This document shows positions 53,803 through 62,957 of a stretch of 64,000 nucleotides of DNA, one piece after another. The notes under the pieces were generated by a model. The model had not been told where the DNA came from. It saw only the letters and a program-made list of their open reading frames with translations, and did not search any database. This stretch comes from an uncultured Arenicella sp. (GTDB taxonomy: Bacteria; Pseudomonadota; Gammaproteobacteria; Arenicellales; Arenicellaceae). Position 1 is the first letter of the stretch, and each line of letters begins with the position of its first letter. The stretch lies in the NCBI GenBank assembly GCA_937974565.1, contig CALJWL010000028.1:55924-119923 (forward strand). The letters run 5' to 3'. Position numbers and translations under genes: made by a program.

Positions 53803-54060
53803 CTAGGCCGCAATAATTGTCACGTGCTTTCGATTTTTAGGGCCTTTCTTTTCAAATTTTACTACACCAGTTTCTAAAGCGAACAAAGTGAAGTCTTTAC
53901 CCATACCCACATTTTCGCCTGGGTGAAAGGTGCTACCACGTTGACGAACAAGAATGCTGCCTGCGTTCACTGCTTGGCCAGCATAACGCTTAACGCCTAG
54001 GCGCTTCGAATTAGAATCGCGACCGTTCCGTGAACTACCGCCTGCTTTTTTATGTGCCAT
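53803..54060 (-). CDS. rpmA: 50S ribosomal protein L27
   Basis: The 85-residue basic protein has the invariant N-terminus [22 protein letters not shown] and the [18 protein letters not shown] core. L27 sits at the peptidyl-transferase centre of the 50S subunit, where its N-terminal tail contacts tRNA ends. There is no extension before AHKK, so no processing protease is needed. It follows rplU by 34 bp in the usual operon. Confidence 0.97.
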   Translation of the reverse strand: MAHKKAGGSSRNGRDSNSKRLGVKRYAGQAVNAGSILVRQRGSTFHPGENVGMGKDFTLFALETGVVKFEKKGPKNRKHVTIIAA

Positions 54061-54094
54061 TTTGTATAACCTCCGGTTAGCTTAAGAATCGGCC

Positions 54095-54691
54095 TTAGCC
54101 TTTCATCAATTCTTTAGCTTGTGAAATCCAGTCATCACGCTCAATGCGACCTTTGAAGTTTAATTCTTCATCGATGCGCGCAACGTCTTCCGCTGTAAAC
54201 TCAGCTACTTGTTTAAAAGTAGTGATGCCTAACTTTTCTAATTTGCCAACAATGACTGGACCAACGCCAGAAATTTTGCTCAAATCATCAGCACCGTCTG
54301 CTTTGGCGGCTTTCTTAGCCTTTGGAGCCGCTTCTTTCTTAGGCGCTTCGGTTTTCTTAGGCGCTGCTTTCTTAGCAGCCGCTTTTCCACCAATCGCTGT
54401 GATTTCAAGCTCGGTGTAATTTTGGCGGTGGCCAGTGCGAGTGCGAGAGTTTTGACGACGACGAAACTTCACGATGCGTAGTTTTTTACCACGGCCATTA
54501 CTTAGAACAGTCGCTTCAACAGTTTTGTCTAAGGTCGGTGTCCCAACTTCAACTTTGTCACCGTCACCAATCATTAATACGTGATCTAGAACAACCTTAT
54601 CACCGGCTTCGGCTTTTAGGCTTTCTACTTTCAATTTGTCGCCTACTGCGACACGGTATTGTTTACCGCCGGTTTTGATTACCGCGTACAT
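54095..54691 (-). CDS. rplU: 50S ribosomal protein L21 with C-terminal helix-hairpin-helix extension
   Basis: The product is 198 residues, about twice the usual length. Residues 1-103 are ordinary L21 ([14 protein letters not shown] to [16 protein letters not shown]). A linker of Ala, Lys, Pro and Glu follows, and residues about 138-198 form a helix-hairpin-helix module: [30 protein letters not shown]...[11 protein letters not shown]. The same module is known on L21 of many alphaproteobacteria and on NuoE-like proteins, where its function is unclear. The start at 54691 has GGAGA upstream; a longer frame to 54754 lacks support. rplU diverges from ispB and precedes rpmA. Confidence 0.93.
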   Translation of the reverse strand: MYAVIKTGGKQYRVAVGDKLKVESLKAEAGDKVVLDHVLMIGDGDKVEVGTPTLDKTVEATVLSNGRGKKLRIVKFRRRQNSRTRTGHRQNYTELEITAIGGKAAAKKAAPKKTEAPKKEAAPKAKKAAKADGADDLSKISGVGPVIVGKLEKLGITTFKQVAEFTAEDVARIDEELNFKGRIERDDWISQAKELMKG

Positions 54692-54810
54692 ATCTATGTC
54701 TCCGAGTTGCGTTATATCAAGCAACCAGTTAATCGTTCTGAAGGGGCTTTTCACTCTCTAAGACGAGCGAATTCTTTCTCCCAAAATGGGCCCAGCGAAC
54801 AGGAAGGCGG

Positions 54811-54839
54811 ATTTTATGGGTTTAGCTTATATAGGTCAA
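54811..54839 (-). promoter_or_regulatory. rplU-rpmA promoter
   Basis: On the minus strand TTGACC (54834-54839) and TAAAAT (54811-54816) are 17 bp apart, close to the sigma-70 consensus. The transcript leader would be roughly 110 nt. Confidence 0.7.
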
Positions 54840-54930
54840 CCAAATGCAAACAATAAATTGCAGTTTTACGTGCCGTAATTTACACACGAATTAACCAGCA
54901 AAACCAAACAATAGTTTATACTACAATGCT

Positions 54931-55956
54931 ATGACGATCAGCAGCTCTCCAATCAGCGATACAAACGCACAAACCATTGATATTAAATCAATAATTGATT
55001 TGGTTGCCAACGACATGACCGAAGTTACCAAGGTCATAGCCAACAACCTCAATAGCGATGTTGCGCTAATCAATCAGTTGGGGGCGTATATCGTCCAGGC
55101 TGGCGGCAAACGGCTGCGCCCAGTGGCACTGTTACTCGCAGCTAAAGCCGCTAATTTACAAGACTCTGCCGTCAACAAAGACCAAGTGTTACTGGCCGCC
55201 ATAATCGAATTTATTCACACCGCCACGCTCTTGCACGACGATGTGGTTGATGAATCACAAATGCGCAGAGGACGAGAGACCGCTAACGAAGTGTTTGGAA
55301 ATGCCGCCAGTGTCTTAGTTGGTGATTATCTTTATTCACGCTCATTTCAAATGATGGTAGACGTGGGCAGCATGCGGGTAATGGAAATACTCTCACGCAC
55401 CACCAATCAAATAGCAGAAGGCGAAGTCATGCAATTGATTAATTGCGGTTCAGCGGATACAACAGAACAGCAATATATGGACACCATTCAATCAAAAACC
55501 GCCATTTTATTTGAAGCTGCAACCCAGTTAGGCGCGGTAGCCACACAACAGGCCAGACCAGTGGAAAAAGCCCTAGCCGCTTACGGCCTACACCTAGGCA
55601 CGGCATTTCAATTGGTAGACGATATTTTAGACTACACGGCTGATGCCAGCGCCATGGGTAAAAACGTAGGAGATGACTTGGCTGAAGGAAAGCCCACCCT
55701 ACCATTAATCAATGCCATTGAACGCTCGGAAGGTGCTGAAAGAGAACTGCTAAGAAATGCCATCACTAACGCCAGCCGCGACAACTTAGGTGCGGTATTG
55801 ACCATCATTGAAAAAACCGGCTCCTTAGCTTACACCGCAAGAGCGGCAAGGCAACAAGCCAAACTCGCGCAAGAATCGCTTCACGTGTTAGCCGAATCAA
55901 AATACAAAACAGCATTGATGCAACTGGCCGAGTTTTCGGTTGAACGAACCTATTGA
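54931..55956 (+). CDS. ispB: Octaprenyl (polyprenyl) diphosphate synthase
   Basis: The 341-residue all-helical enzyme builds the side chain of ubiquinone or menaquinone by adding isopentenyl diphosphate to farnesyl diphosphate. The first Asp-rich motif is LLHDDVVDES with RRGRETANE following; the second is LVDDILDYTADASAMGKNVGDD. GGKRLRP near the N-terminus binds substrate diphosphate. The protein is about 16 residues longer at the N-terminus than E. coli IspB. A TATACT box lies so close (54917-54922) to the ATG that a near-leaderless transcript is possible. The divergent arrangement with rplU-rpmA is standard in gamma- and betaproteobacteria. Confidence 0.94.
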   Translation: MTISSSPISDTNAQTIDIKSIIDLVANDMTEVTKVIANNLNSDVALINQLGAYIVQAGGKRLRPVALLLAAKAANLQDSAVNKDQVLLAAIIEFIHTATLLHDDVVDESQMRRGRETANEVFGNAASVLVGDYLYSRSFQMMVDVGSMRVMEILSRTTNQIAEGEVMQLINCGSADTTEQQYMDTIQSKTAILFEAATQLGAVATQQARPVEKALAAYGLHLGTAFQLVDDILDYTADASAMGKNVGDDLAEGKPTLPLINAIERSEGAERELLRNAITNASRDNLGAVLTIIEKTGSLAYTARAARQQAKLAQESLHVLAESKYKTALMQLAEFSVERTY

Positions 55957-56001
55957 TCACTAACTAATGCATTGACAGCAATTCACCTTCTAGAGTCAAC
56001 C

Positions 56002-56030
56002 TTAAGTGCCTACCCTTTAAGTGCCTACCC
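56002..56030. repeat. Two tandem copies of a 15-bp unit
   Basis: TTAAGTGCCTACCCT is repeated at a 15-bp period after ispB. It looks like a simple tandem duplication. The surrounding gap (55957-56252) holds no gene that I can see. Confidence 0.85.
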
Positions 56031-56252
56031 TTTTAATTTTCTTTACTGAACCAAGTTCGGCAATTGTTTAGCCAAACAACACGAGTAAAGCGCTAAAGCA
56101 AAACAATGCTTATTCTAAGCTGTCGGTGACACAAAAAAATAGCACGTCTTCAAATGACAAAAAGCCTAAAAGAACAAGAACCTAACCAAGAGGCGATTAT
56201 ATAATTTAAGGCGGTTATGTATCTTTTAAAGAATTTTCATACCACTTTTCTA

Positions 56253-56669
56253 TCACTCTCGAGCTGATGTTGCTTCTAGCCAAGCATTAAAACCGCCATC
56301 TAAATGGATAAGTTTATTGATTCCCACATTCTGCAGAATGGCCAGAGACTTGCCACTTCGAACCCCTGATCGGCAATGCACTAAATAGGTGGTTTGAGGG
56401 TCCAGCGATTTAATTTGTTCAGTGAAATCGTCTGCATAATAATCAATGTTAATTGCGTCCTCTATCTTGCCTTGTTTAAATTCACCTATCGTTCTAACGT
56501 CTAAAACACGCACATCTGTGCGTTCACTCAGTAACCTCTGAGCTTCTTCGGCATTGACATGAAGTACGCCATTTCGCACCTCAGCGGCAAGGCTCATTGG
56601 CTGTAGTGAAACCATTAAAACCAGGCTAATTAGCACCGTTGCAAACCGCCAAAAGAATATTTTTTTCAT
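56253..56669 (-). CDS. Exported rhodanese-domain protein (second of pair)
   Basis: The product (138 residues from the chosen ATG) has a signal peptide (FFWRFATVLISLVLMVSL...LAAE) and one rhodanese domain: VLDVRTIGEFKQGKIEDAINI, and an active-site Cys in YLVHCRSGVRSGKS. It would transfer sulfane sulfur in the periplasm. The frame continues 9 codons upstream to a TTG overlapping the preceding gene's stop, but ATG at 56669 gives a better signal peptide. It is the last gene of a three-gene set with another rhodanese and a sterol-desaturase-like gene. Confidence 0.85.
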   Translation of the reverse strand: MKKIFFWRFATVLISLVLMVSLQPMSLAAEVRNGVLHVNAEEAQRLLSERTDVRVLDVRTIGEFKQGKIEDAINIDYYADDFTEQIKSLDPQTTYLVHCRSGVRSGKSLAILQNVGINKLIHLDGGFNAWLEATSARE

Positions 56670-56692
56670 CGTTATAAACCTTGAATTTGTTA

Positions 56693-57259
56693 TCAATTCT
56701 GACCAAAACTCGCCGAGTAATTAATCTTGCTTTGATCGGATATTAACCGCCCCCAATAATCGTTATAAGGGTGTATGCCGTCTCCCTTTATAGGACGGCT
56801 TTGGTTGACCCATAGAAACAGGCCGCCGGTTAAATTAGCGGCGGCGGTTACACCGGAGTCACGCAATACCGGTGTCAGCTTAGCCAAGACATCGGTAGAT
56901 CTGCGGCCAACTGAACAATAAAACACAACCTGCTTGTCAGCCAATAGGTCTTTATAATCTTCTTCAAACTCATTTACATCTAAATTGGGTGATAACTGAA
57001 TGGCCCCCGCGATGTGACTGACAGCAAACTCATCACTCTCACGAACGTCGAAAATAACCACGTCATCGCTCTTAAGGGCCATAAAATCCTCTGCTGAAAT
57101 ATGCGTAACTCCCTCATAATTGCGCTCCAAGCTTCGCTGTATCGTGTCAAGAGACGGTTGGAAAAACCAAGCCCCAAACGCGCCCAGCAACGCCATAAAC
57201 AAAACAGCCAATAACAATCGCTTAGCAGTCACTAGTTGGGCGACCATGAAACACTTCAC
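56693..57259 (-). CDS. Membrane-anchored rhodanese-domain protein (first of pair)
   Basis: The 188-residue protein has an N-terminal membrane anchor (LLLAVLFMALLGAFGAWFF) and a rhodanese domain: VVIFDVRESDEFAVSHIAGAIQL and a Cys in VVFYCSVGRRSTDVL. The C-terminal 60 residues (GGLFLWVNQSRPIKGDG onward) are typical of a rhodanese-like subgroup in which the domain faces the periplasm. It overlaps the desaturase stop (GTG start at 57259); an ATG four codons in is equally possible. Sulfur transfer is inferred; the physiological donor is unknown. Confidence 0.85.
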   Translation of the reverse strand: MKCFMVAQLVTAKRLLLAVLFMALLGAFGAWFFQPSLDTIQRSLERNYEGVTHISAEDFMALKSDDVVIFDVRESDEFAVSHIAGAIQLSPNLDVNEFEEDYKDLLADKQVVFYCSVGRRSTDVLAKLTPVLRDSGVTAAANLTGGLFLWVNQSRPIKGDGIHPYNDYWGRLISDQSKINYSASFGQN

Positions 57260-58056
57260 TTATCAGAAAATGGAGCCTTAAGGCTCCACAACAATGAAAC
57301 AGGACGACGATCTTGATATTCTTTAAGGCCAATTACCATGGCGTCATGACCTTGTTTAGGTTGATCTATATAACTTGCAAACAGTCTATCCCACACAGAT
57401 AAGAAAAAACCGTAATTACTATTCGTTTCACCTTCTTGCACTGAGTGGTGGACTCTATGCATATCCGGAGTCACTATCAATTTACGAACCCAACCATCCA
57501 GTTGTCGAGATAAGCCAATGTTTGAGTGATTAAACATGGCCGATGCATTCAATAACACTTCGAATAAAAATACGGCCAAAGCGGGCGCCCCAAGGGCAAC
57601 AATACAGGCAAATTTAAACAGCATTGACAACACAATTTCAACCGGATGAAAACGCGCACCCGTTGTTACATCAATGTCGCGGTCAGCATGGTGTATCTTA
57701 TGAAAACGCCACAGTATGGGGACATAATGTGATGCCACATGCTGCCAATAAATCAACATATCAAGGAGGATAATCCCTAACAGGCATTTGGCCCAGAGCG
57801 GAAGAACAATCAAAGACAGTAGGCCGTATCCATTATCGGTAACCCACTGCGCCACGGAGACGGCCAAGATCGGGACAAATATTCGCAGAGCAATGCTGTC
57901 AATGACCACCAAAGCCCCATTAGTAAACCAGCGTTCGGCACGCGGGAACACACGCTCTTTCTTTGGTAAAACAAACTCAAGGACCGCCATGATCACAAAC
58001 ACGCCTAAAAAAACAGCCAGCCTGACTGTGGCCTGATTTTCTTCTAAATATTTCAT
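57256..58056 (-). CDS. Sterol desaturase / fatty acid hydroxylase family membrane protein
   Basis: The 266-residue protein has four or five membrane helices and the di-iron histidine clusters of this family: HVASH, HKIHHADRDIDVTTGARFHP and HRVHH. It would hydroxylate or desaturate a lipid, and the substrate is unknown. The ATG at 58056 is preferred over one 14 codons upstream because it gives the usual N-terminus (MKYLEEN) and has a purine-rich AGAGAAC nearby. It is the first gene of an operon with two rhodanese-domain proteins, an uncommon partner set. Confidence 0.87.
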   Translation of the reverse strand: MKYLEENQATVRLAVFLGVFVIMAVLEFVLPKKERVFPRAERWFTNGALVVIDSIALRIFVPILAVSVAQWVTDNGYGLLSLIVLPLWAKCLLGIILLDMLIYWQHVASHYVPILWRFHKIHHADRDIDVTTGARFHPVEIVLSMLFKFACIVALGAPALAVFLFEVLLNASAMFNHSNIGLSRQLDGWVRKLIVTPDMHRVHHSVQEGETNSNYGFFLSVWDRLFASYIDQPKQGHDAMVIGLKEYQDRRPVSLLWSLKAPFSDK

Positions 58057-58395
58057 ATTTAGTTCTCTAAGACCCTCATTGGCCCTAAAACCTAACACAT
58101 CAAATCAATAAGCGCGCGTTCAATCACGAATCACAAGACACTCGCAATACCCCACATAGATGGCTAACATTAAACACCCTCTCATTAAGCTTGACATCGC
58201 AAGTGTGTGGGCGGCGAAAATCATTCAACTTAATGAATAATGATTCGCCTTTTGACGAGGTCTTTGCGTTGCTCAACCAAGGTATTTTCGAATCAAAGTC
58301 CGTCATTCTAACTTGATAGCAATGCGTTATTTATCACCCTTAACGCTGTTTAGTTAACGCCACTAGCCACGTTGAGGGTGATAAACCAATTAGTT

Positions 58396-59922
58396 TTAAA
58401 CCACGTCAATTCGTATTTTGTCGGCAATCTTGTTCTTCCATTTTATTGGCCCTGTAGAATGAACCGCTTCGCCGTTAGTGTCCACCGCGACCGTCACCGG
58501 CATATCTTGCACCTCAAACTCATGGATCGCCTCCATTCCTAGCTCAGAAAAGGCCACCACTTTTGACGCCGTAATTGCTTTAGAAACCAGATAAGCCGCA
58601 CCGCCCACCGCCATTAAATACACAGATTTGTGCTTCGCAATAGAATCCACGGTGGCGGCACCACGTTCCGCTTTGCCCACCATGCCCATTAACCCTGTTT
58701 GTTCGAGCATCATGTCCGTGAATTTATCCATTCTGGTCGCGGTAGTGGGCCCGGCAGGCCCTACGGCTTCATCACGCACGGCGTCAACCGGGCCTACGTA
58801 GTATATAAAACGCCCATTGAAATCAACGCCATCTGGTAGGCCTTCGCCACTTTCCAATAAGCTTTGAATTTTTTTGTGCGCCGCATCTCGCCCAGTTAAT
58901 AACTTGCCAGAAAGTAATAAGGTCTCGCCAGGCTTCCAATCCAACATGTCGGCTTTGGTCACGGTATCCAAATTAACCTTGCGCGTACTTGGTCCCACAT
59001 CCCAAGTAATGTCAGGCCAATCAGACAATGAGGGCGGCGTTTGCAACGCTGGGCCACTGCCATCTAAGACAAAGTGTGCGTGTCGAGTGGCCGCGCAATT
59101 GGGAATCATCGTTACCGGTTTTGAAGCAGCGTGAGTCGGGTAGTCTTTAATTTTAACGTCAAGGACAGTGGTTAATCCGCCCAACCCTTGCGCACCAATG
59201 CCCAGCTGATTTACTTTTTCAAACAACTCAAGACGAACTTCTTCTAACTTAGAATTAGGACCACGTTTGATCAATTCATGAATATCGATGGGTTCCATCA
59301 ACACCTCTTTTGCCAACACCGCGGACTTTTCAGCCGTGCCGCCCACACCAATACCCAGCATGCCAGGCGGGCACCAACCCGCCCCCATCGTTGGCACTGT
59401 TTTCAAAACCCAATCAACCAAAGAGTCACTGGGGTTTAACATCATCATCTTAGATTTATTTTCTGAGCCACCGCCCTTAGCCGCCACATCAATCTGCACT
59501 TTATCGCCTTCAACTATTTCGTAGTGAATAACAGCAGGGGTGTTGTCTTTGGTGTTCTTTCTAGCCCCTAATGGGTCGTCCAATATCGAGGCTCTAAGTA
59601 CATTATCTGGGTGTAAATAGGCACGACGTACGCCTTCATTGATCATATCCGTTAACGATATTTCAGCATCCCAAGTGACGTCCATTCCAACTTTTGCGAA
59701 TACCGTAACAATGCCGGTGTCTTGACAGATAGGCCGACGCCCTTCCGCGCACATACGAGAATTAATGAGTATCTGCGCCATTGCATCTTTGGATGCCTGC
59801 GACTCTTCACGTTCATAGGCTTGATGCATCGCATCAACGAAGTCCTTTGGGTGATAATAGGAGATAAACTGCAACGCGTCAGCCACGCTGTCGATTAGAT
59901 CGTCTTGTTTGATAAGGCTCAT
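58396..59922 (-). CDS. Class I fumarate hydratase (Fe-S)
   Basis: The 508-residue enzyme interconverts fumarate and malate in the TCA cycle using an oxygen-sensitive 4Fe-4S cluster. Candidate cluster cysteines lie in RPICQDTGIVTV, in NCAATRH and in the GWCPPGMLGIGVGGTAEKS segment. The C-terminal FumA-type beta domain has GPAGPTTATRMD and KAERGAATVDSIAKHKSVYLMAVGG. The length matches single-chain FumA-type enzymes. It stands alone with about 270 bp upstream facing proS. I saw no iron-box motif there by eye. Confidence 0.94.
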   Translation of the reverse strand: MSLIKQDDLIDSVADALQFISYYHPKDFVDAMHQAYEREESQASKDAMAQILINSRMCAEGRRPICQDTGIVTVFAKVGMDVTWDAEISLTDMINEGVRRAYLHPDNVLRASILDDPLGARKNTKDNTPAVIHYEIVEGDKVQIDVAAKGGGSENKSKMMMLNPSDSLVDWVLKTVPTMGAGWCPPGMLGIGVGGTAEKSAVLAKEVLMEPIDIHELIKRGPNSKLEEVRLELFEKVNQLGIGAQGLGGLTTVLDVKIKDYPTHAASKPVTMIPNCAATRHAHFVLDGSGPALQTPPSLSDWPDITWDVGPSTRKVNLDTVTKADMLDWKPGETLLLSGKLLTGRDAAHKKIQSLLESGEGLPDGVDFNGRFIYYVGPVDAVRDEAVGPAGPTTATRMDKFTDMMLEQTGLMGMVGKAERGAATVDSIAKHKSVYLMAVGGAAYLVSKAITASKVVAFSELGMEAIHEFEVQDMPVTVAVDTNGEAVHSTGPIKWKNKIADKIRIDVV

Positions 59923-60193
59923 TTAAGGTGTACTCACTGGAAAATGCCAATAAAAATGCTTATGAATTGAATTTAATAGGCGCATATTAAGTAAACTAAT
60001 TCTAACAAATTTCCATGCAAAACTGTGTTGCTAGGGGATTTAATGCTTCAAACACATCAATTTCGACATTTGTTAAACATCTGCACTCTGATTTTTCCTT
60101 AATTTTAGGTTAGAATTACCGACCCGCTGCGACTCAAGCGAGCGCAATCAATCGATATCCTTCAACCTTTTAAATTTCTTGTAGAAGTCACTA

Positions 60194-61930
60194 ATGCGCA
60201 CCAGTAATTTTCTGTTATCAACATTAAAGGAAACGCCCGCCGATGCGGAAATAATCAGCCATCAGCTGATGCTGCGCGCAGGCATGATTCGCAAGGTCGC
60301 GGCCGGCATATACAATTGGTTGCCATTAGGCTTGCGAGTATTGCGCAAAGTTGAGGCCATTGTTCGGGAAGAAATGAACGCCTCGGGCGCTCAAGAACTA
60401 TTAATGCCATCCGTACAACCAGCCGAACTGTGGAAACAGTCTGGGCGATGGGAAATGTACGGCGGTGAATTATTACGCATGAAAGATCGTCATCAACGCG
60501 ATTTTTGCTACGGCCCAACGCACGAAGAAGTCATTACCACACTGATCAGCCACGAGATTCGCAGCTACAAGCAATTGCCTGCGAACTTTTACCAAATTCA
60601 AACGAAATTTCGAGATGAACGTCGCCCACGCTTTGGCGTGATGCGGGCGCGCGAATTCGTGATGAAGGACGCTTATTCCTTTCACTTAACGCAAGAGAGC
60701 CTGCAAGAAACCTACGATGTAATGTTTGAAACTTACAGCAATATATTCGTTCGCCTAGGTTTGGGGTATCGTCCAGTCGAGGCCGACACCGGCAGCATTG
60801 GTGGCAACGCATCACACGAGTTTCATGTACTGGCAGATTCGGGCGAAGATACCATTGCCGTTTGTGACAAATACGACTATGCCGCAAATGTCGAACTCGC
60901 CGAAGCGCTGGCTCTGGGTGGAGAAAGATCGAAACCAAGCGCAGAGATGGCTAAAGTTGACACACCAGATCAACGCACTATCGCTGCCATTGCCGATTTT
61001 TTGAATGTGGATGCCAGTAACACAGTCAAAACCTTATTAGTGCAAGGCGAAGAACACGACGTTGTTGCGTTAGTGCTTCGCGGCGACCATGACCTGAATG
61101 AGATCAAAGCAGAGAAACACCCGCTGGTTAAGGCGCCACTTGTGTGGGCCACCGACGAACAAATTCAACAAAACGCGGGTTGCTCGGCCGGTTCTATCGG
61201 TGTAGTTGACTTAAATTTGCCGGTAATTGCCGATCGTTCAGCGGCAAATTTAAGTGATTTTGTTTGTGGTGCCAATAACGATGACGTGCATTATACGGGT
61301 GTGAATTGGGGGCGTGATTGCCCTGAGCCAGAGGTGTTTGATTTACGCCAAGTCGTCGCTGGAGATATTTGCGCGCGCGCCAATCTAGGCGACAGTGATG
61401 TCACCCAAGACGATCGCCTAAGCATTACACGGGGCGTTGAAGTGGGTCATATATTCCAACTTGGCACAAAATACAGTGCGGCCTTGAATGCAACCTGCCT
61501 TGATAAAAACGGAAAAGCCGCTGTCATGCCTATGGGCTGCTACGGTGTTGGCGTATCGCGCATTGTTGCCGCGGCGATCGAACAAAACCATGATGAGCGC
61601 GGCATTATATGGCCTTCAGCCATGGCGCCTTTTGAACTGGTCATCACGCCCATTGGCTATCACAAATCCGCCGATGTAAAAGCAGCCTGCGATGCTTTAT
61701 ACCAAGAGCTAAGCGCACTGGGGGTTGAGGTACTGTTAGATGATCGCAACGAACGGCCTGGTATCATGTTTGCTGACGCTGATCTAATCGGCATACCACA
61801 CCGCCTTGTTATCGGTGATAAAAGCCTGAAAAACCAACAGGCCGAGTACAAAAAACGAGGGGCAGACGCCGCGCAAGACCTACCACTTGCTGGCATTTCA
61901 GAAAAACTAGCGAACGACATTAAGACGTAA
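60194..61930 (+). CDS. proS: Prolyl-tRNA synthetase
   Basis: The 578-residue class II aminoacyl-tRNA synthetase charges tRNA-Pro. Motif 1 region [27 protein letters not shown], motif 2 [18 protein letters not shown], a YbaK-like editing insertion (about residues 225-385), motif 3 [17 protein letters not shown] and the C-terminal anticodon-binding domain are all present. The presence of the editing insert marks the bacterial-type (E. coli-like) enzyme. The following transglycosylase gene begins 3 bp after its stop. The 270-bp gap upstream (59923-60193) contains a TAGAAT-like -10 near 60112 but nothing else I can name. Confidence 0.96.
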   Translation: MRTSNFLLSTLKETPADAEIISHQLMLRAGMIRKVAAGIYNWLPLGLRVLRKVEAIVREEMNASGAQELLMPSVQPAELWKQSGRWEMYGGELLRMKDRHQRDFCYGPTHEEVITTLISHEIRSYKQLPANFYQIQTKFRDERRPRFGVMRAREFVMKDAYSFHLTQESLQETYDVMFETYSNIFVRLGLGYRPVEADTGSIGGNASHEFHVLADSGEDTIAVCDKYDYAANVELAEALALGGERSKPSAEMAKVDTPDQRTIAAIADFLNVDASNTVKTLLVQGEEHDVVALVLRGDHDLNEIKAEKHPLVKAPLVWATDEQIQQNAGCSAGSIGVVDLNLPVIADRSAANLSDFVCGANNDDVHYTGVNWGRDCPEPEVFDLRQVVAGDICARANLGDSDVTQDDRLSITRGVEVGHIFQLGTKYSAALNATCLDKNGKAAVMPMGCYGVGVSRIVAAAIEQNHDERGIIWPSAMAPFELVITPIGYHKSADVKAACDALYQELSALGVEVLLDDRNERPGIMFADADLIGIPHRLVIGDKSLKNQQAEYKKRGADAAQDLPLAGISEKLANDIKT

Positions 61931-61933
61931 AGA

Positions 61934-62662
61934 ATGCTAAGGGTAGGATTTACATATGGCCGCATAACCGCGGCCGCACACACATTGCATTTGAGCCGAA
62001 AGCGGCCTCGCTTTGGCCTTGCTTACTCCGTGCTTATTGCAACAGCGATATTAATAAGCAACTCTGCATTACAGGCACAGACTGATCCAGCCCTAATTCA
62101 GGCCTTACGGCAAGAAACGCAGGACAGTTCCACCAACACCACCGATCTTGAGTCTCTGGCGTGGCTATCAGCGATGTCCTCAAAACTTGAAAAGCGCATC
62201 CCCAATGCTTTCTATCGTATACGACTGTTAAGCACAATTTACCGCGAAGCCAGGGCAGAAGGTTTAGATCCTCAATTAGTTTTAGCGCTTATTGATATCG
62301 AGAGTAACTTTGACCGAAACGCCTTATCTCACGCGGGCGCACAAGGCTTGATGCAAGTAATGCCGTTCTGGAAGAAAGAGATTGGGGAACCCTCCGATGA
62401 CTTATTCAACCCACTCACCAGCTTGCGATATGGTTGCAAAATTTTACGGCTCTATTTAGACAGTTTCCCAAATGCCGTGGAAGCTTTGGCTGCCTACAAT
62501 GGCTCACGCGGGCGCACGGTCTATCCGGATAAAGTATTGGGTCGATTAAAAGGTCAGTGGCAATACGAGAGTGACAGCTACGCCAAAAGCAGTAGCAACG
62601 GGACACTTAAGATTGCGGTTAATGATGCTGAACCAGCAAGCGGCAAGTTAGTACTGAATTAG
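61934..62662 (+). CDS. Lytic transglycosylase (SLT domain)
   Basis: The 242-residue exported enzyme cleaves the glycan strand of peptidoglycan with formation of anhydro-muramic ends. A basic N-terminus and hydrophobic segment (FGLAYSVLIATAILISNSALQA) serve as a signal peptide. The SLT domain follows at about residues 105-225: catalytic Glu in LALIDIESNFDRNALS, then GAQGLMQVMPFW, LFNPLTSLRYGCKIL and ALAAYNGS. A C-terminal tail of about 30 residues is polar. It starts 3 bp after proS and is likely cotranscribed with it. Confidence 0.9.
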   Translation: MLRVGFTYGRITAAAHTLHLSRKRPRFGLAYSVLIATAILISNSALQAQTDPALIQALRQETQDSSTNTTDLESLAWLSAMSSKLEKRIPNAFYRIRLLSTIYREARAEGLDPQLVLALIDIESNFDRNALSHAGAQGLMQVMPFWKKEIGEPSDDLFNPLTSLRYGCKILRLYLDSFPNAVEALAAYNGSRGRTVYPDKVLGRLKGQWQYESDSYAKSSSNGTLKIAVNDAEPASGKLVLN

Positions 62663-62722
62663 GGCCTGTGGTCAAAGCTAAGAACAATCGTGTTTGAATA
62701 CTGTATTTATCACAAACCTAAC

Positions 62723-62949
62723 ATGAGAAGACATGTTATATCGGATGCGTGTTGACTGCCTCTGGCGTGACCTGTCTCGTGAGTTTGGTGATTAAAAAGT
62801 TGAACTACTGGTCATCCAAAGGCAAGTTGATGAATCTATTTAAAGCCTTGGTAAAGGAATCTGGCCTTGAATGGAGTTTCATTGACGGTAATATTTAGTG
62901 CAGACTCAGCAGCAGGCAAGTGTTTACAAAGCCATTGGCTGGTAAGGCC
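62723..62949 (+). pseudogene. Decayed IS5-family transposase remnant
   Basis: Several short frames in order recall an IS5-family transposase: MRRHVISDA at the ATG (62723), then CLWRDLSREFGD in another frame, then WSSKGKLMNLFKALVKESGLEWSFIDGN in a third. These match the WRDLP-x-FG, W-x-x-KG and LEW-(V/S)-(M/F)-ID blocks of the family. The fragment lacks the catalytic core and has at least two frameshifts. It ends where the adjacent IS3-type element begins. Confidence 0.6.
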
Positions 62950-62957
62950 TGAGTTTC

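Noticed and set aside
58124..58306. A 60-codon minus-strand frame between the fumarase and desaturase genes.
   Set aside because: It shows no Shine-Dalgarno sequence, signal or family similarity. The gap is better read as regulatory DNA.
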